A stretch of 64,000 bases of DNA, from contig NW_005179250.1 in NCBI RefSeq assembly GCF_000350225.1, positions 62,001-126,000 on the forward strand. Direction: 5' to 3'. Below are positions 10,501-21,390 of this stretch, one piece after another. A model generated the notes under the pieces. That model saw nothing but the letters and a program-made list of their open reading frames with translations. It was not told the origin of the DNA and searched no databases. The stretch comes from Chondrus crispus. Its lineage: Eukaryota; Rhodophyta; Florideophyceae; Gigartinales; Gigartinaceae. Within the stretch, counting starts at the first letter, position 1. Each line of letters begins with the position of its first letter. The translations under genes were made by a program, and so were the position numbers.

Positions 10501-13239
10501 CAGCCTGTCTTCCAGGTTCATCAACCGAAACCCCTCCTTCATGCTCTCAACGGAAGCACAGCAAACGAACTGCAACAACTGCAGCCAAACCCCTCTGCTC
10601 TCAAATTCCCCAACACTTTCGCTGTAGGGTCCCACTCCAATCACAGTATTCGCCTCGATAACCCCCCGAACCATATCCTCCCTCCCCTCGTCAGGCCTCT
10701 ACTTTCCGCTCTCAAAAAGGCCACACGTTCTAAATCTGCGGAATTCATGTCTCAAACGCAGTTTGCTGTCACAGCCACTGTGTCCGCGTCGCAGAACAAC
10801 ACCCTCGTACTGATGCCCACCGCATCAGGCAAGTCTATGGCAGTCCTTCTACCAGCTTTCATGGAAAAGAATATCAAGTCCACTATCGTAGTCGTTCCCC
10901 TCAAGGCCCTTGTATCGGAGTACATGAGGCGCGCGACAAACTTCGCCCTACTCGCATCACATTGCGCGAATGGACAAGGATCACTGGAATTTGCCGACCT
11001 CTACATCTTCACGGCCGAACAGTTGTCGCGGCCGTCTTTCAAAGAGCTGGTTGTTCGACTTATGGATACTAACAGGCTCGCTCGAGTAGTCATTGATGAG
11101 GCTCATCTCACAGCCATGTGGCAGCATTTCCGCCCTGAATTGAAGTTTTTGCGTCGATCCCTTTCTATCATCCCAAAGTCAGTCCCTCGTGTACTCCTCA
11201 GTGCTACCGTCCCACCCTGCGAGAGAAGAATCATTCTAGAGCGCCACGGCATTAACACAGCCTTCCTTTTCTCAATGCCTTCTCAAAGAAGGAATCTCGA
11301 GTTTGTGGTTCATACCTTCAGTGACGACTCTGACCCGGGCCTAAACACTCGCACTCCTGAAGGCTCCTTTGCCACCGCACAAGAAGTCATGAAGATGAAT
11401 GCAGTAAGCTTTCTGCATCAGCACTTCCTCGATTGCACCAACGCCCCAAAGCCGTTGCCCAAAATATATAGAATCATCGCTTTCGCCCTGACGCGCCAAG
11501 AAACAACTTCCCTCCACAAAGCCCTGACGGCCGCATATGCACAAGGAAGTGTTGCCCACTCCAATCAACGCATCGCAGTCGAGCCGCTCATATATCATGC
11601 CGGCCTCACTAAAGAAGCTCGCGAAAAGGCCCACAACGACTGGACAGCAAACGAAGAGCTCTACCACATCATAACAACCAAGGACCTCGTACCTTCAACT
11701 CTGTTCCGTATTATGGTTTGTACGTCCGCCTTCGGTACCGGAATAGATGTTCCAGATGTTCGAGCAACAGTTCATCTTGGCGCCGCAAGAAGCCTCGTCG
11801 ACTTTGCACAGGAGAGTGGCCGGTCTGGACGCGACGGACACCACGCATTCGTCTTCGTCCTAAACTCAACCCAGTACAATAAGAGCTTCGAAACCTCCCT
11901 TCTCAAAAAGGGCAACATTGACCAAAATGATCTCGCAGTAACGAACCGAAACGAGATGATGAATTGGGTCCTCAATACCACGGATTGCCGCAAAGATGCA
12001 CTTTACACAGCCATGGATGGCCAAGTCTCTGGTGTCTGTCGCTTCGACAAGCACGCAGTCTGGTGCGATGTTTGCAGATCTATGTTCCCCTCCCAGCCAA
12101 CTAATGCACCGCACACCCCTCAGAGTTCACAATTTCACACACCGGATACCTCTAGACCTTGGGATGCAAATTCGCAATCCCAGTCTCAGCAACATTCGCT
12201 TCCCACCACACCATCGCAATCGCAGTTGCCACCTCCACATCAAGATCAAGATCAAAACCATCTCGAGCCTCAACGGCAAAACCAAATCGGAGCCACCACA
12301 TCCACGCAGCACAACTTCGATGAAATGCTTCTCTTGCTTGAGCAATCCGCTCCAACCAACCCCCCTCCAGCCCCTCCAGTTCGAAGAATCCTTAGCTTCT
12401 CCCCACAACAATCAAGTGAACGCTTGCTGCCTTCAGCATCACCTTCAATGCAGCAAGCACCATTTCCAGTCCGTCAACGGTCACTTCCGATGGCGTCACC
12501 ATCTTTGAAGCAAGTCCTTTCGGGCAAACGGCCCGCATCACTTCCACCATCGGGAAGAAATTCATTCAAGAGCTTACGAACTTCTCCCAGTATGGCGCGC
12601 CAAACCCAACCTAATGTTCTCACAAACCCTTTCCCTTCCCCGTCACCTCCCCTATCGTTGCCATTTAGTCACTTCCAGGCAATTGACACCGAATCCACGG
12701 TTCATTTAGTAACTCAATTCCTCTTCCTAACCAAGACGACGTGTCTCTTATGCCACGCTTCTCCCCGCCGTTCCGGTACGGAACATCCTCAGAATGACTG
12801 TCCATTCATGGAAAGAAGCTGCTATGCCTGTTTCTCTACGACCCATTTCGTCCCGTCTTGCCCCGTCCCAAGAAAAGTCCCTCTCAAGTGCTATGATTGC
12901 CGCCTCTCGCACTGCCTTGGCCAACCACTTCACCCCACATTCGGCCAATACGGTCGTTGCGATCTACGTCCTATGATATCACTCGCCTGGAACCTTTGGC
13001 GAATGAAGTCTTTCCAGCAACAGATCGCTGAAAACCTGTTCCCTTCCGAAATCCTTTGCCGCTTTAACTCCGTTCTCCGTGACCGCCCGGCCCGGGTCAC
13101 TGAGAAGGACTTAGCCGTCATCTTCTCGGATGCATCCATAGAGTCCGCTGACGAGAATAACGACGATATGCCTCTGACAATATGGCTCCCACTGGCTTGG
13201 GCCATACATCAAGGTCTTCTCCAACTGGACTGCCAGTAG
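7572..13239 (+). CDS. C2H2 finger - tyrosine recombinase-like - RecQ-type helicase protein
   Basis: About 1,860 residues over three frames. N terminus: two finger-like Cys2His2 units (CVDC...HLRHVH near 7690; CPLC...HMNSVH near 7950). Middle: a tyrosine-recombinase-like domain with SGSPGRATEI (Arg codon 9803), DYRQF (Arg 10171), AGHQQ (His 10264) and KHYGR (Tyr 10306). Then a DEAH helicase of RecQ type: Walker A PTASGKS (10816-10836), DEAH (11095-11106), QESGRSGRDG (11809-11838). A Gln/Ser/Pro-rich linker precedes C-terminal CxxC clusters (12745-12960). The layout recalls fungal telomere-linked RecQ-like proteins, in which finger and recombinase-like regions precede the helicase. The first frame change fits an 80-bp intron (9432-9511, pyrimidine-rich acceptor). 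The second, near 9838, looks like a one-base indel. Otherwise intact. Confidence 0.75.
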
Positions 13240-13609
13240 TTTTCGATATCCACATACTGCAGTATTAGGACCACATTTTCAATAATCTCTCAACGATAGA
13301 AAGCTTCAATCTTCTCGAAAACGGAACCATTCACATGTCACAGCGATCCTCACATTTCCATGTGCCCGTGCGATCACTACCCGCCGTTTTTGTTGAATCA
13401 TTCATTTATACATCTTCTACGTCGCGCCATATCCAACTGCTATGCTCACCAATTGTGCCGTTTTGCTGTTTCTCCACTACACAAACAACCCCACAAAATT
13501 TACACTTGTGCTTTCGTAACGGCCATCTACTACCGAAGTAGCTGAAACAGAAAAGAAACATGCAAACGCACCGTTCAGGCCCCTTGCAAGACGCGTCTTG
13601 CGAGTAGCC
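13240..13609. other. 3' flank of the helicase gene, nothing recognised
   Basis: Short overlapping ORFs only. No conserved motif. Confidence 0.35.
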
Positions 13610-14095
13610 CTCTCCAAAGTATCATTCTCGCACCCTTCCAAAACGCATCGTTCTCGCGCCCCTCCAGAACGCATCATGGGCGCACCCCTCTCGAACGTAT
13701 CATTCTCGCACCCCTTCAGAACGCATCGTGGGCGCACCCGTCCCGAACGTATCATTCTTGCACCCTTCCAAAATGCATTGTTCTCGCGCCCCTCTAGACC
13801 GCATCATGGGCGCACCCCTCCCGAACGCATCAATCTCGCACCCCCTTAGAACGCGTCGTGGGCGCACCCCTCTCGAACGTATCATTCTGGCATCCCTCTA
13901 AAACGAATGATGAGCGCACCCCTATAGAACACATCACGAGCGCACCCCTCTCTAACGTAGCATTCTGGCACCCCTTCCAACGCATCATTCTCGCACCCCC
14001 TCAGCTCGCATCCTAGACGCACCTCTCCAGAACGCATCGTGCGCGCATCCCTCCCCAACGAATCTCTGACACACCCGTCCAAAATGCGTCGTTGA
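13610..14095. repeat. Degenerate minisatellite, unit about 32-34 bp
   Basis: About fifteen imperfect copies of a unit built from cgcacccctc, a variable tetranucleotide and gaacgcatca/gtatcattct. Unit length and sequence drift along the array. ORFs read through it on both strands are periodic and not genes. Confidence 0.75.
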
Positions 14096-14283
14096 GGCAA
14101 CGATCATCGAAACCTGCATACGGCGCTTTTCAATTTCGCGCAGTAAATAACTTAGAAAGCTTTGATGTTCAGGACATAAATTACGCCGCCTTATTGTGTA
14201 ACTCGTACATGCGCACTGCGACGCCGTCAGTGCAGTATAAGGCCCTGCCACTAAATCTGCCTGCTGTAATTGCCCCACCCAGC

Positions 14284-15015
14284 ACGATACGTTTTGGGCA
14301 TCTGACAATCTTGCCAGACGAGGGACACGGTACGTGATAAAATATGAAGTTAATAATATTGCTCATGCGCCTCTAATCGCACACGGCAAAAACTAAATTT
14401 TGCGCACTGACATTTTATTGGCTGTGCGCCGCCGTCGGCAAAATTTTAGTCAGAAATTCCCAACAGCAATGTTGCCAATACAGCGCGTATGGGGGTGCCG
14501 CCGTGTAAATCGGCCTAAAACGTATCGTCCCACCAGAAAACTGTCGCCGTTAAAACCGCCCGGCACGATACGTTTTGGGCCATATACCGTAGACAGTACC
14601 AAAATCGCACATACGTCGAATCAGGCCTGGACGATACGTTTTTTGTCATTACGTATCGATCCTGACATGTGCCAAAAACGTATCGTCCCGCGGGAACTGA
14701 CGCCAGAACTAAACATAGTACAAAAATCACCCTAGTGTGGTGTTGTGTGCTGTAGTCGTTTAACGTACACTGTCATTTTGCCTTCGCTTCTCAGTTTTGG
14801 GCCATATACCGTAGACAGTACCAAAATCGCACATACGTCGAATCAGGCCTGGACGATACGTTTTTTGTCATTACGTATCGATCCTGACATGTGCCAAAAA
14901 CGTATCGTCCCGCGGGAACTGACGCCAGAACTAAAATGGGGCTTGGGATGAAGTGGTGTGGTGTTGTGTGCTGTAGTCGTTTAACGTACACTGTCATTTT
15001 GCCTTCGCTTCTCAC
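14284..15015. repeat. Hairpin elements with ACGATACGT ends and a 222-bp spaced duplication
   Basis: The word acgatacgttttgggc and its complement aaaacgtatcgtccc recur at least six times between 14284 and 14911. A compact inverted repeat (about 14630-14690) has ends GGACGATACGTTTTTTG and CAAAAACGTATCGTCC. The block starting at 14573 is repeated at 14795 nearly base for base over about 140 bp. The following 60-bp block (tgtggtgttgtgtgctgtag...) is also repeated (14736 and 14957). This looks like nested MITEs plus a recent local duplication. Confidence 0.75.
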
Positions 15016-16558
15016 AGATTGCTCGAATTTGTGGACAAGAGATTTCCTGCCGAATTCGATGGAAGAAGTAGGAAATGATTTGGGTACTTGTTAGTTCCAG
15101 AACTTTGCATACCAATCAATGCGGATAAATGGGTTTTTGGTAGCCACAAATCATTTTTTAACGTTGTAATCCGACACCCAGTCATACAGGGGATAGTGAG
15201 AAGGTGCTCAGTTGACGTGTTTTCTTAAACTTTATTAATATTGGCAAATGAGAGGGCATGACACGTAGTGTACGTTATGCGAGCAAAACCGCAACTTGGA
15301 TACTCTAAGAAAGAAGCTATTCATGGTCCGTACTAGCATTCTCAAAGTGATGCAGAAGTGCTATGACTTATTCAGGATTGAACTTGTAAAAGACGGATGC
15401 AAACCGCGTGATGTCCAAAAATCTTATTCAGAGACATATCGAAATGGAAGAGCAACGATGACAGAGAGAGGCGTCAGAAGACGACAGCAGTGCGAGGAAA
15501 TGGGCCTTAAGAGGTCCATTTCTCGGGGCAAGGATGTTTTGCATATTTAATGTTTACTAGATTCCTATCTATAACCACAACCAGTCCAAGTATTGATGAG
15601 AATGTCGTGATGGAGGTATGGTGCTGGCTGTCTTTTTCATGCACTCGTACATGTACGTGGCGTACTTCGTACGAAAACCTTGCAGGCTTTAAAAATAGAA
15701 TTTAAATTTGCGCACCTCTCGTGATATCATGACATTTTGTAGCTCAACGGCACCATTGGTAATTTAGTTAAATGTTATTCTCATTAAGATGCAGCGGACC
15801 GACATTTGTTCAGCTTTCTATGTGGAGCTGCAGTTATGTATGTTTGGCAGAGCGGAATGCTTTCCTGCATGTGAATTTTGTGTCACTGGAAATTCGTCGA
15901 GTATTCGAGTCCCTGGAGTCATTGTTCGTATATTATTTGAGACATTTTTTCATGTATACATTATCGATACATTATAATTACATATTATTGCTATTATTAA
16001 TGTTTTTATTTCAAATAATTTCTTTACAAACCATGACGCAATGATCTGCAGAGTATTCCGTAATATTCAAGTTTCTACCCCGCCAGTTTCTACAGTGTTG
16101 AGGATTTGAATTAAAAATACAATATGAAGAAAAAAAGCCCCAGGAGCATGATCATCTTGCAGCCGTACCGCCATTGGCACTTTGCTTGTCGTGCCCTTAG
16201 CTGATACAAAACGAATCAATGTTTTTAGTTTAAATTTGTCGTGAAACACGAGGGTTGATACACTGTACTGTGCCTCAATTTGCGTTACAAAACGTGACCA
16301 TGACGTCATGCTCCGCAGTGTGCTGAGCATGACGTAATAATCCTCTCTACACAGTGATCATGTTTTGAGCTAAATTATAATATGAAAACATAGCAAACAA
16401 TGCGTGTGTACTGTACGTCTTCTTCAAAATATCTTCATGCTTGGGTGTGTCCAACGATGTTGTGATCGCAGCCGACACGCTGGCATCGGCCTGATTTCTG
16501 AGTCGAAGATGCTCAATCGTTCGACTTCAAGGGGATCTGATCATGCATTCGTTTCCAC
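15016..16558. other. AT-rich intergenic sequence with one small unsupported ORF
   Basis: Mostly AT-rich. An 84-codon plus-strand frame (15296-15550) has basic, protein-like composition but no recognisable motif and no clear promoter. Nothing else seen. Confidence 0.3.
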
Positions 16559-16850
16559 TCATACAATTGTAGTAGCACAGCGTAAGCGTCCAGTGTTGTT
16601 TTCATTACGCAAGAGCACATTCAATAATTCGAACCGCTTTCGTAGAGCATCACGTCGCGTTTCGGCGCACGTCACATGCTCGGTGCAGTCCTCTGACCAT
16701 GACGGACAGGGTACGGAGGGTGGGATCCATTTGAACAAGGACTCGTCAAGGAAATACTTTGCGACGTATGAGTCCTGGCGCAACCCTACTTGGCTGCCTT
16801 GTCGTGACTTCAAGATCGTCAGACCTCATCACAGGGTCCCTCAAATAACT
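16559..16850 (+). other. Possible 5' exon of an organelle-targeted protein
   Basis: Inside a plus-strand frame open from 16404 to 17057, the part before 16855 has a Ser/Arg-rich segment (RRASRRVSAHVTCS) that resembles a transit-peptide cleavage region, followed by mixed sequence (KYFATYESWRNPTWLP). Beyond 16855 the frame is only the antisense of the ABC transporter fragment. No family recognised; an open frame here could be chance. Confidence 0.2.
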
Positions 16851-16855
16851 CTCAG

Positions 16856-17244
16856 CCTTTTAGAGTATGACGAGTGTGAGCAAGGGGCCATTCACAAAGG
16901 CAACGATGACGCCAAGGACAAACATGGACGTAAACTGAATTGCACTGGTAACTTTATCTCCAATTCCCGCCTGGATCAAATTGACATCACCCGCTACTCG
17001 TGCGGTAAGCTCTCCACCATCGTTCTGATCGACCCAGGTGTAATCTTGAGACATTAGACTTTCAAAAAACTTCCTTCTCAGTCTCGCACAAACGCGATGT
17101 GCTACCATGAGTTGCAACCTGACCTGAAAGAGGGACGTGACAAAAGCGATGCCACCAATGATAAGAAACCATTTTGCGAGACTGCCAACCTCGTCATGGT
17201 TCTTTTGGGTTCGATTCTCTGAACCCGATTCGTCTTTTTTCGGT
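16856..17244 (-). pseudogene. ABCB (P-glycoprotein-like) transporter fragment
   Basis: About 125 residues of the first transmembrane domain of a B-type ABC exporter. Visible are a membrane segment (AKWFLIIGGIAFVTSLF), the conserved RLRRKFFESLMSQDYTWVDQ helix and coupling region, GELTARVAGDVNLIQAGIGDK, and a further membrane segment (FVLGVIVAFVNG). The family is normally about 1,200 residues with two membrane and two nucleotide-binding domains. Here both ends stop at unrelated sequence: a stop lies just upstream of the first residues and the frame leaves homology at about 16856. No Walker motifs are present. It is a captured or deleted gene piece, not a working transporter. Confidence 0.8.
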
Positions 17245-17955
17245 GCGTTTCAAAGAGAAACGTTCAATAGCAATCTCTCCGTAGTAGCTCGACTACACGA
17301 ATATTAGCGACGCGCAGGAAGGCAGGACCGTGAAATTGGCGAAGGTGATATGGTAGAGGGAAAAGGTTGTCGGGATGGGACCTGGCCTTACCAATGAGGA
17401 GATGGAGTTCATGGGGATGTAGTACGACCTCGGAATATTATCCAGGAGGTGTAGACAACGTGAAGGTTTGCGATGTTTCTGCGGTGAATAATGGGAAGTC
17501 GGGTGTTATGAGAGACCGTCCGAGACTGGGGCTTGATTCTCTCTATCTCTGTGTCCTCGGTCAGAGTTTGAAACAAACCATTTGTGGTCCCCTGGACGGA
17601 CAGACGGACTGGAATCTCGAGAGTAGGGTGTGATTTTTTTCTCCGCATAAAACTTGTTGGCGTTCGTGTGGTACTGTAGTCGCATTTACAATTTGAAAAG
17701 CTTCTTTACCTCCGCCAAAGCGATGCAATGTGTAGTAGTAGTATTTCATCAGTTACGGATCGCGACCCAGCATGTGTTGCATTTGTTGTCTCTTTCCTAA
17801 TTCCAGTTGACCGCAGTGCACAGCTGGACCTAATGGATACTACAGTATTTATTTCTAAATGCGAGCTGTAGCTTCCAATTTTAATTATAAAGTACTGTAG
17901 CGTCTCCCAAGAAATGCTGCGCACTGCTCCGATTTGTTAGGGAAGCGGGCATAGG
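17245..17955. other. Intergenic, nothing recognised
   Basis: Short ORFs on both strands without protein-like features. Confidence 0.35.
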
Positions 17956-20060
17956 TCACGGCACGAGAGATGCCGTGGAAGTGCCCGAAACGCGCTGCCT
18001 TTTCCTCACCTGCGCACCGAGTCCGCCCGGGGTAATCGTTTCGTGAATGTCATCTTCTAGCTCAGCAATGGATGCTCTCGGCGGTCCCAGTGATGGATGC
18101 GGTTCGCCTTCTTGGGCAGTGCCGCCGGCTTCCTCTTCGGCCTGCTCACAACTCGATTCCTCTGATAGTCTCCGAATATGCCCGCCCCCTGCCTCCTTCT
18201 TCTTCTTCTTCAAGTCCTTGACGAGCATCTGAATCCGACATTTTCGGATCGTCATACACACCAAGTGGCATGCGGCAGGACGGTCGAGCCGTACAGCACT
18301 GTCTGGACTCATGACTTCCTTCGCTGCAAGAAGACTAAATTCCTCTAAATGCAGCTGCGCAGTCATGGCTACGAGTGATTCATTCGATTGATCACACATC
18401 GACTTGACAGCTGGCATGATGATCCCTTCTTCCGTCTTTTCAAGAATGGATGCCAGAGGTACCTCATGACACGCTGTTTGGTGGAACATGTCCTGATCCT
18501 GACACGGTAGAAAATGGCAGAACGTCAAGTCTTCGGGCATAGCAGGGATGCGTCCCCCATGCCCACCGCGGATTTTATTCTCAATGTGGTTGGCGAGAGG
18601 GCCGGTGCACGTCAGCTTTTCGATATTCTCAAATGCCACGCTCACATCTTGCAGGGCCTTAAGCGTTCGATCTGGAGGCTTCATTTTTAATGCAGGAGAG
18701 GGAGCAGCACGCGAGTTAGACCAGTACTGCGCTAAAACGCTGATGGCTCCGAGGGAGGGTGCAGTTGCATCAATGTTCACGTGTTCTGTGAACATTTCAT
18801 ACCCCAGGGCCACATCCTTGTCACGGTCCGCAATATTTGAGTTTCCTAGGCGCTGTTTTTTTGCATAGTTCTTCGACGATTCTTCTTGCGCTTCTGCATC
18901 GCAGTGTACACCGCATGCAGTGTCTGTGAGTATTTCACGCATGCGATGTGAAGGAAGCGGCCGACAAGAAAGTCTGCGAGATCCCATTGCGGAAGCAGTT
19001 TTTCTCCGGCACTGCCCTTTGCGCTGCATCTGTGGTGCACAAACATAATAGCACCGACGACGTTCCTCATTTCCTCGGCGGATACACTCCGCTTCTGCTG
19101 CATGAAGGATTCAGCGGATTCCCAAAGGAGCATTCGTCGCACAGAGTCTGTCCCCATTTTTAAATCGTTTCCGAGAAGAGTCCACAAGGTTTTGATGAGG
19201 AGAGCAAAGAAGCGTTGCTTTTCTAGCTCTAGCACAGGGCGGCGTCGGTCGGGAGTTTCAACCAAGTAATGACACGAGAGCCCCTGCACAAACTTGTTCA
19301 CCACAGTAGCTTCTTTATGCATGACGCATACTTTTCTGTTAGCAAGAAAGACACAGTAATGAAAGAAAGGGCGAATAGCTTGATTTCCGGTGCACAACAT
19401 GGCAAGATTCATAGCTAATCTGAAATGAGCCTCAGGATCACTTGGGCTGAAAACCTGGAGCATCTGGGCGGCATTTTTTGCGGTGTCATGATCCATCGTA
19501 TACCGCCAGCAGTCTGACAGATACATGAGCATACGATTCAGGGCGGCACGTATCCTTTGATGATGATTGCGCTTGCCAACACTCTGCATCGCGTTTTCCG
19601 CGAGCATATCCGCAATTTCGAGAAACGCGGCTATGGGTGCTTTCAGCATGGTAATGATAGCTTTCTTTACCCAAGCAGTATGCTCATGAGGCACAGAGCG
19701 TTTGTTGAGCACCTGGCGTAGACGAGTGACGTGCCTCGCAGCGGCGAGGGGGAACATCTGCTCGATCTCGTAGGCGAGGTCACGAGACGGGGCCTGACGC
19801 GCCGTTTTGCAGCGCTGAAAGTAGTCGGAGATCGGGTGGCCGGCGACAGCGAGACGTATAACGGCGAGCTCGGAGTCTAGGTATATAGATTGCAGAGGGC
19901 GAAACGCCTTCCAGTCGGCTTCTGCGTTGCGAGCGGAGAAGGAGGTGGAGCCGGCGATGGCGCCGCACGGGGTTGTGGGAAGCCTGCCGCGACTCGCACG
20001 TCGGTGGGAGACAGCAGCTTCCATGTCAGGGATAGAGGGTTTTTTTGGTGCAGCTTCCAT
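17956..20060 (-). CDS. SMG7/EST1-like protein (nonsense-mediated decay or telomere factor family)
   Basis: Two abutting minus-strand frames make about 700 residues. The N-terminal frame has an EST1/SMG-type 14-3-3/TPR region: a helix pair LAYEIEQMFPLAAARHVTRL, then LSDCWRYTM, the SDPEAHFRLAMNLAMLC repeat and FFHYCVFLA. The second frame continues with MPEDLTFCHFLP, comparable to the PEDxELxGFLPL motif after the TPR region of SMG7 proteins. SMG7 family members bind phosphorylated UPF1 and promote mRNA decay. No PIN domain is seen. The frames switch near 18858, at a run of seven A, consistent with a one-base indel or sequencing error. The first ATG in frame is at 20060; the frame is open further upstream without an ATG. 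The extreme C terminus is basic. Confidence 0.65.
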
Positions 20061-20088
20061 GTCAGGGATGGAGGGTTTTTTTGGTGCG
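20017..20088. repeat. 36-bp tandem duplication in the SMG7-like N terminus
   Basis: Two copies of a 36-bp unit differing at one base, adding 12 residues in frame (PKKPSIPDMEAA repeated). Each copy ends in a run of seven T on the plus strand, a likely slippage site. Confidence 0.85.
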
Positions 20089-20439
20089 GGGACGATCGGC
20101 AATCGCGCCGATAGGGATTCAACCCATGGGAATGCTGGAGTGGCGGCGCGTTGGGTGAAGACGTGGCGTCCCAATGATGCAGGAGACGGAGATGGAGGGG
20201 TGATACACTGTGCCTTTACAGTAAGTGACTATTTTCGTTCATACAGCATTCGGTGTAAGGTTTTTTAATTCAAGTACAGTCTTATGACAATGCAGGTCGT
20301 GCAGGGTTTCCACTCCTTTTCTTCACGCTCTTTTCATTGCAGTGCCCATTCACAGTCGTAAACGCCAGTGCGAACGCCAAAGAACGTCCCTTGCGCTGAC
20401 ATCCCTCTACGTTGTCTGAGAGTGCGCTCTTTGCATACG

Positions 20440-20860
20440 GGTAAAGCCCCCTCCCCCCCTCTGCGAAGGAGTGCCTTCTCTATGATATTGTTTCGTCGTT
20501 GTCCCCTTTAGTCAAGCGTTCAATCATTCACTCGTCGTTTATGATCCAGCAAGTTGCTTGATCATAAACGATGGGTGACATTTGTTCTCGTTAGACCACG
20601 AGTAAATACACGTACCCTGTAGCTGCTCGCACTCCTTTCGCGGCGCCAGCTCTATCCTCAATCGCGCTACTCGCCAGTCATTTCCTGTCTGCTCGACCTC
20701 ATCCGACCTCAACCCATCCGATTTGACGGAAAACAACCCCCACTCCGCGAAAGAGTACCTTTTTCATAATAATGTTTTGTCGTTGTCCCCTTTACAGTAC
20801 TCAAGCGATGCTTGATCATAAGCGATGGGTGAAATTTGTTCACCCATCGCCACACAGTAT
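20440..20860. repeat. Pair of diverged ~110-bp repeats with palindromic cores
   Basis: Two related blocks (about 20455-20590 and 20735-20860) share gcgaa-gagt, ttcgtcgttgtcccctttag and cttgatcataaacgatgggtga. The first contains a 37-bp palindrome (20535-20571, outer arms TCGTTTATGATC/GATCATAAACGA, one mismatched pair). The second contains a perfect 12-bp inverted repeat (20822-20850, GCGATGGGTGAA/TTCACCCATCGC, 5-bp loop). Likely MITE ends or fold-back elements. Confidence 0.65.
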
Positions 20861-21390
20861 CGCATTTTCTCTGTGTGTAACGGTTAATGGAATACCGTTT
20901 CTGATGATCTGGTGGCGCTACACGGCTGGGAATGGGAGTAGTGTACCGTCGGGTAAAGACAGATCATACGGATCACGTACTAATGTTACGGTGGCCAGCT
21001 CGTGCGGCCACGACGATGAGCGATCAAAGTTTACAAGCGTGGCATCTGCTGGCTCCATCGCGGCAACAAGTCGCGTGCTGCTTTATTTTCTCACTACAAG
21101 TAGTGTATCTGTAGCATGACGGTGGCTGGGTGACTTCTGAGACTGCTGTGGGTGCACAATCCCACTGCTTTCAAAAATGCCCGCCCTTTTCCCTGGCGAC
21201 CCCGACCAGCTCTGCGGCCTTTCACTGCATTAATCCCGCGTGTACTCTATATGCCCTACCACTTGCAGCTCCTTATCCTTTGTACTTTAACGCCGTTCCA
21301 CCACCACCACCACCCCCTCACACCCCCTGATCCACTTTCCGGCCCGTCTCCACACCAACTTTTTTCCCATCATCCCGCACATTACTTGAA
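20861..21390. other. Intergenic, upstream of the Crypton-like element
   Basis: No gene seen. C-rich towards 21340, perhaps leader of the recombinase gene. Confidence 0.3.

Noticed and set aside
13610-14095. Possible CRISPR-like array
   Set aside because: Repeats are degenerate and contiguous with no unique spacers, and the sequence is eukaryotic. It is a minisatellite.
16856-17057. Plus-strand ORF extending over the ABCB fragment
   Set aside because: It is the antisense of a clear ABC transporter sequence.
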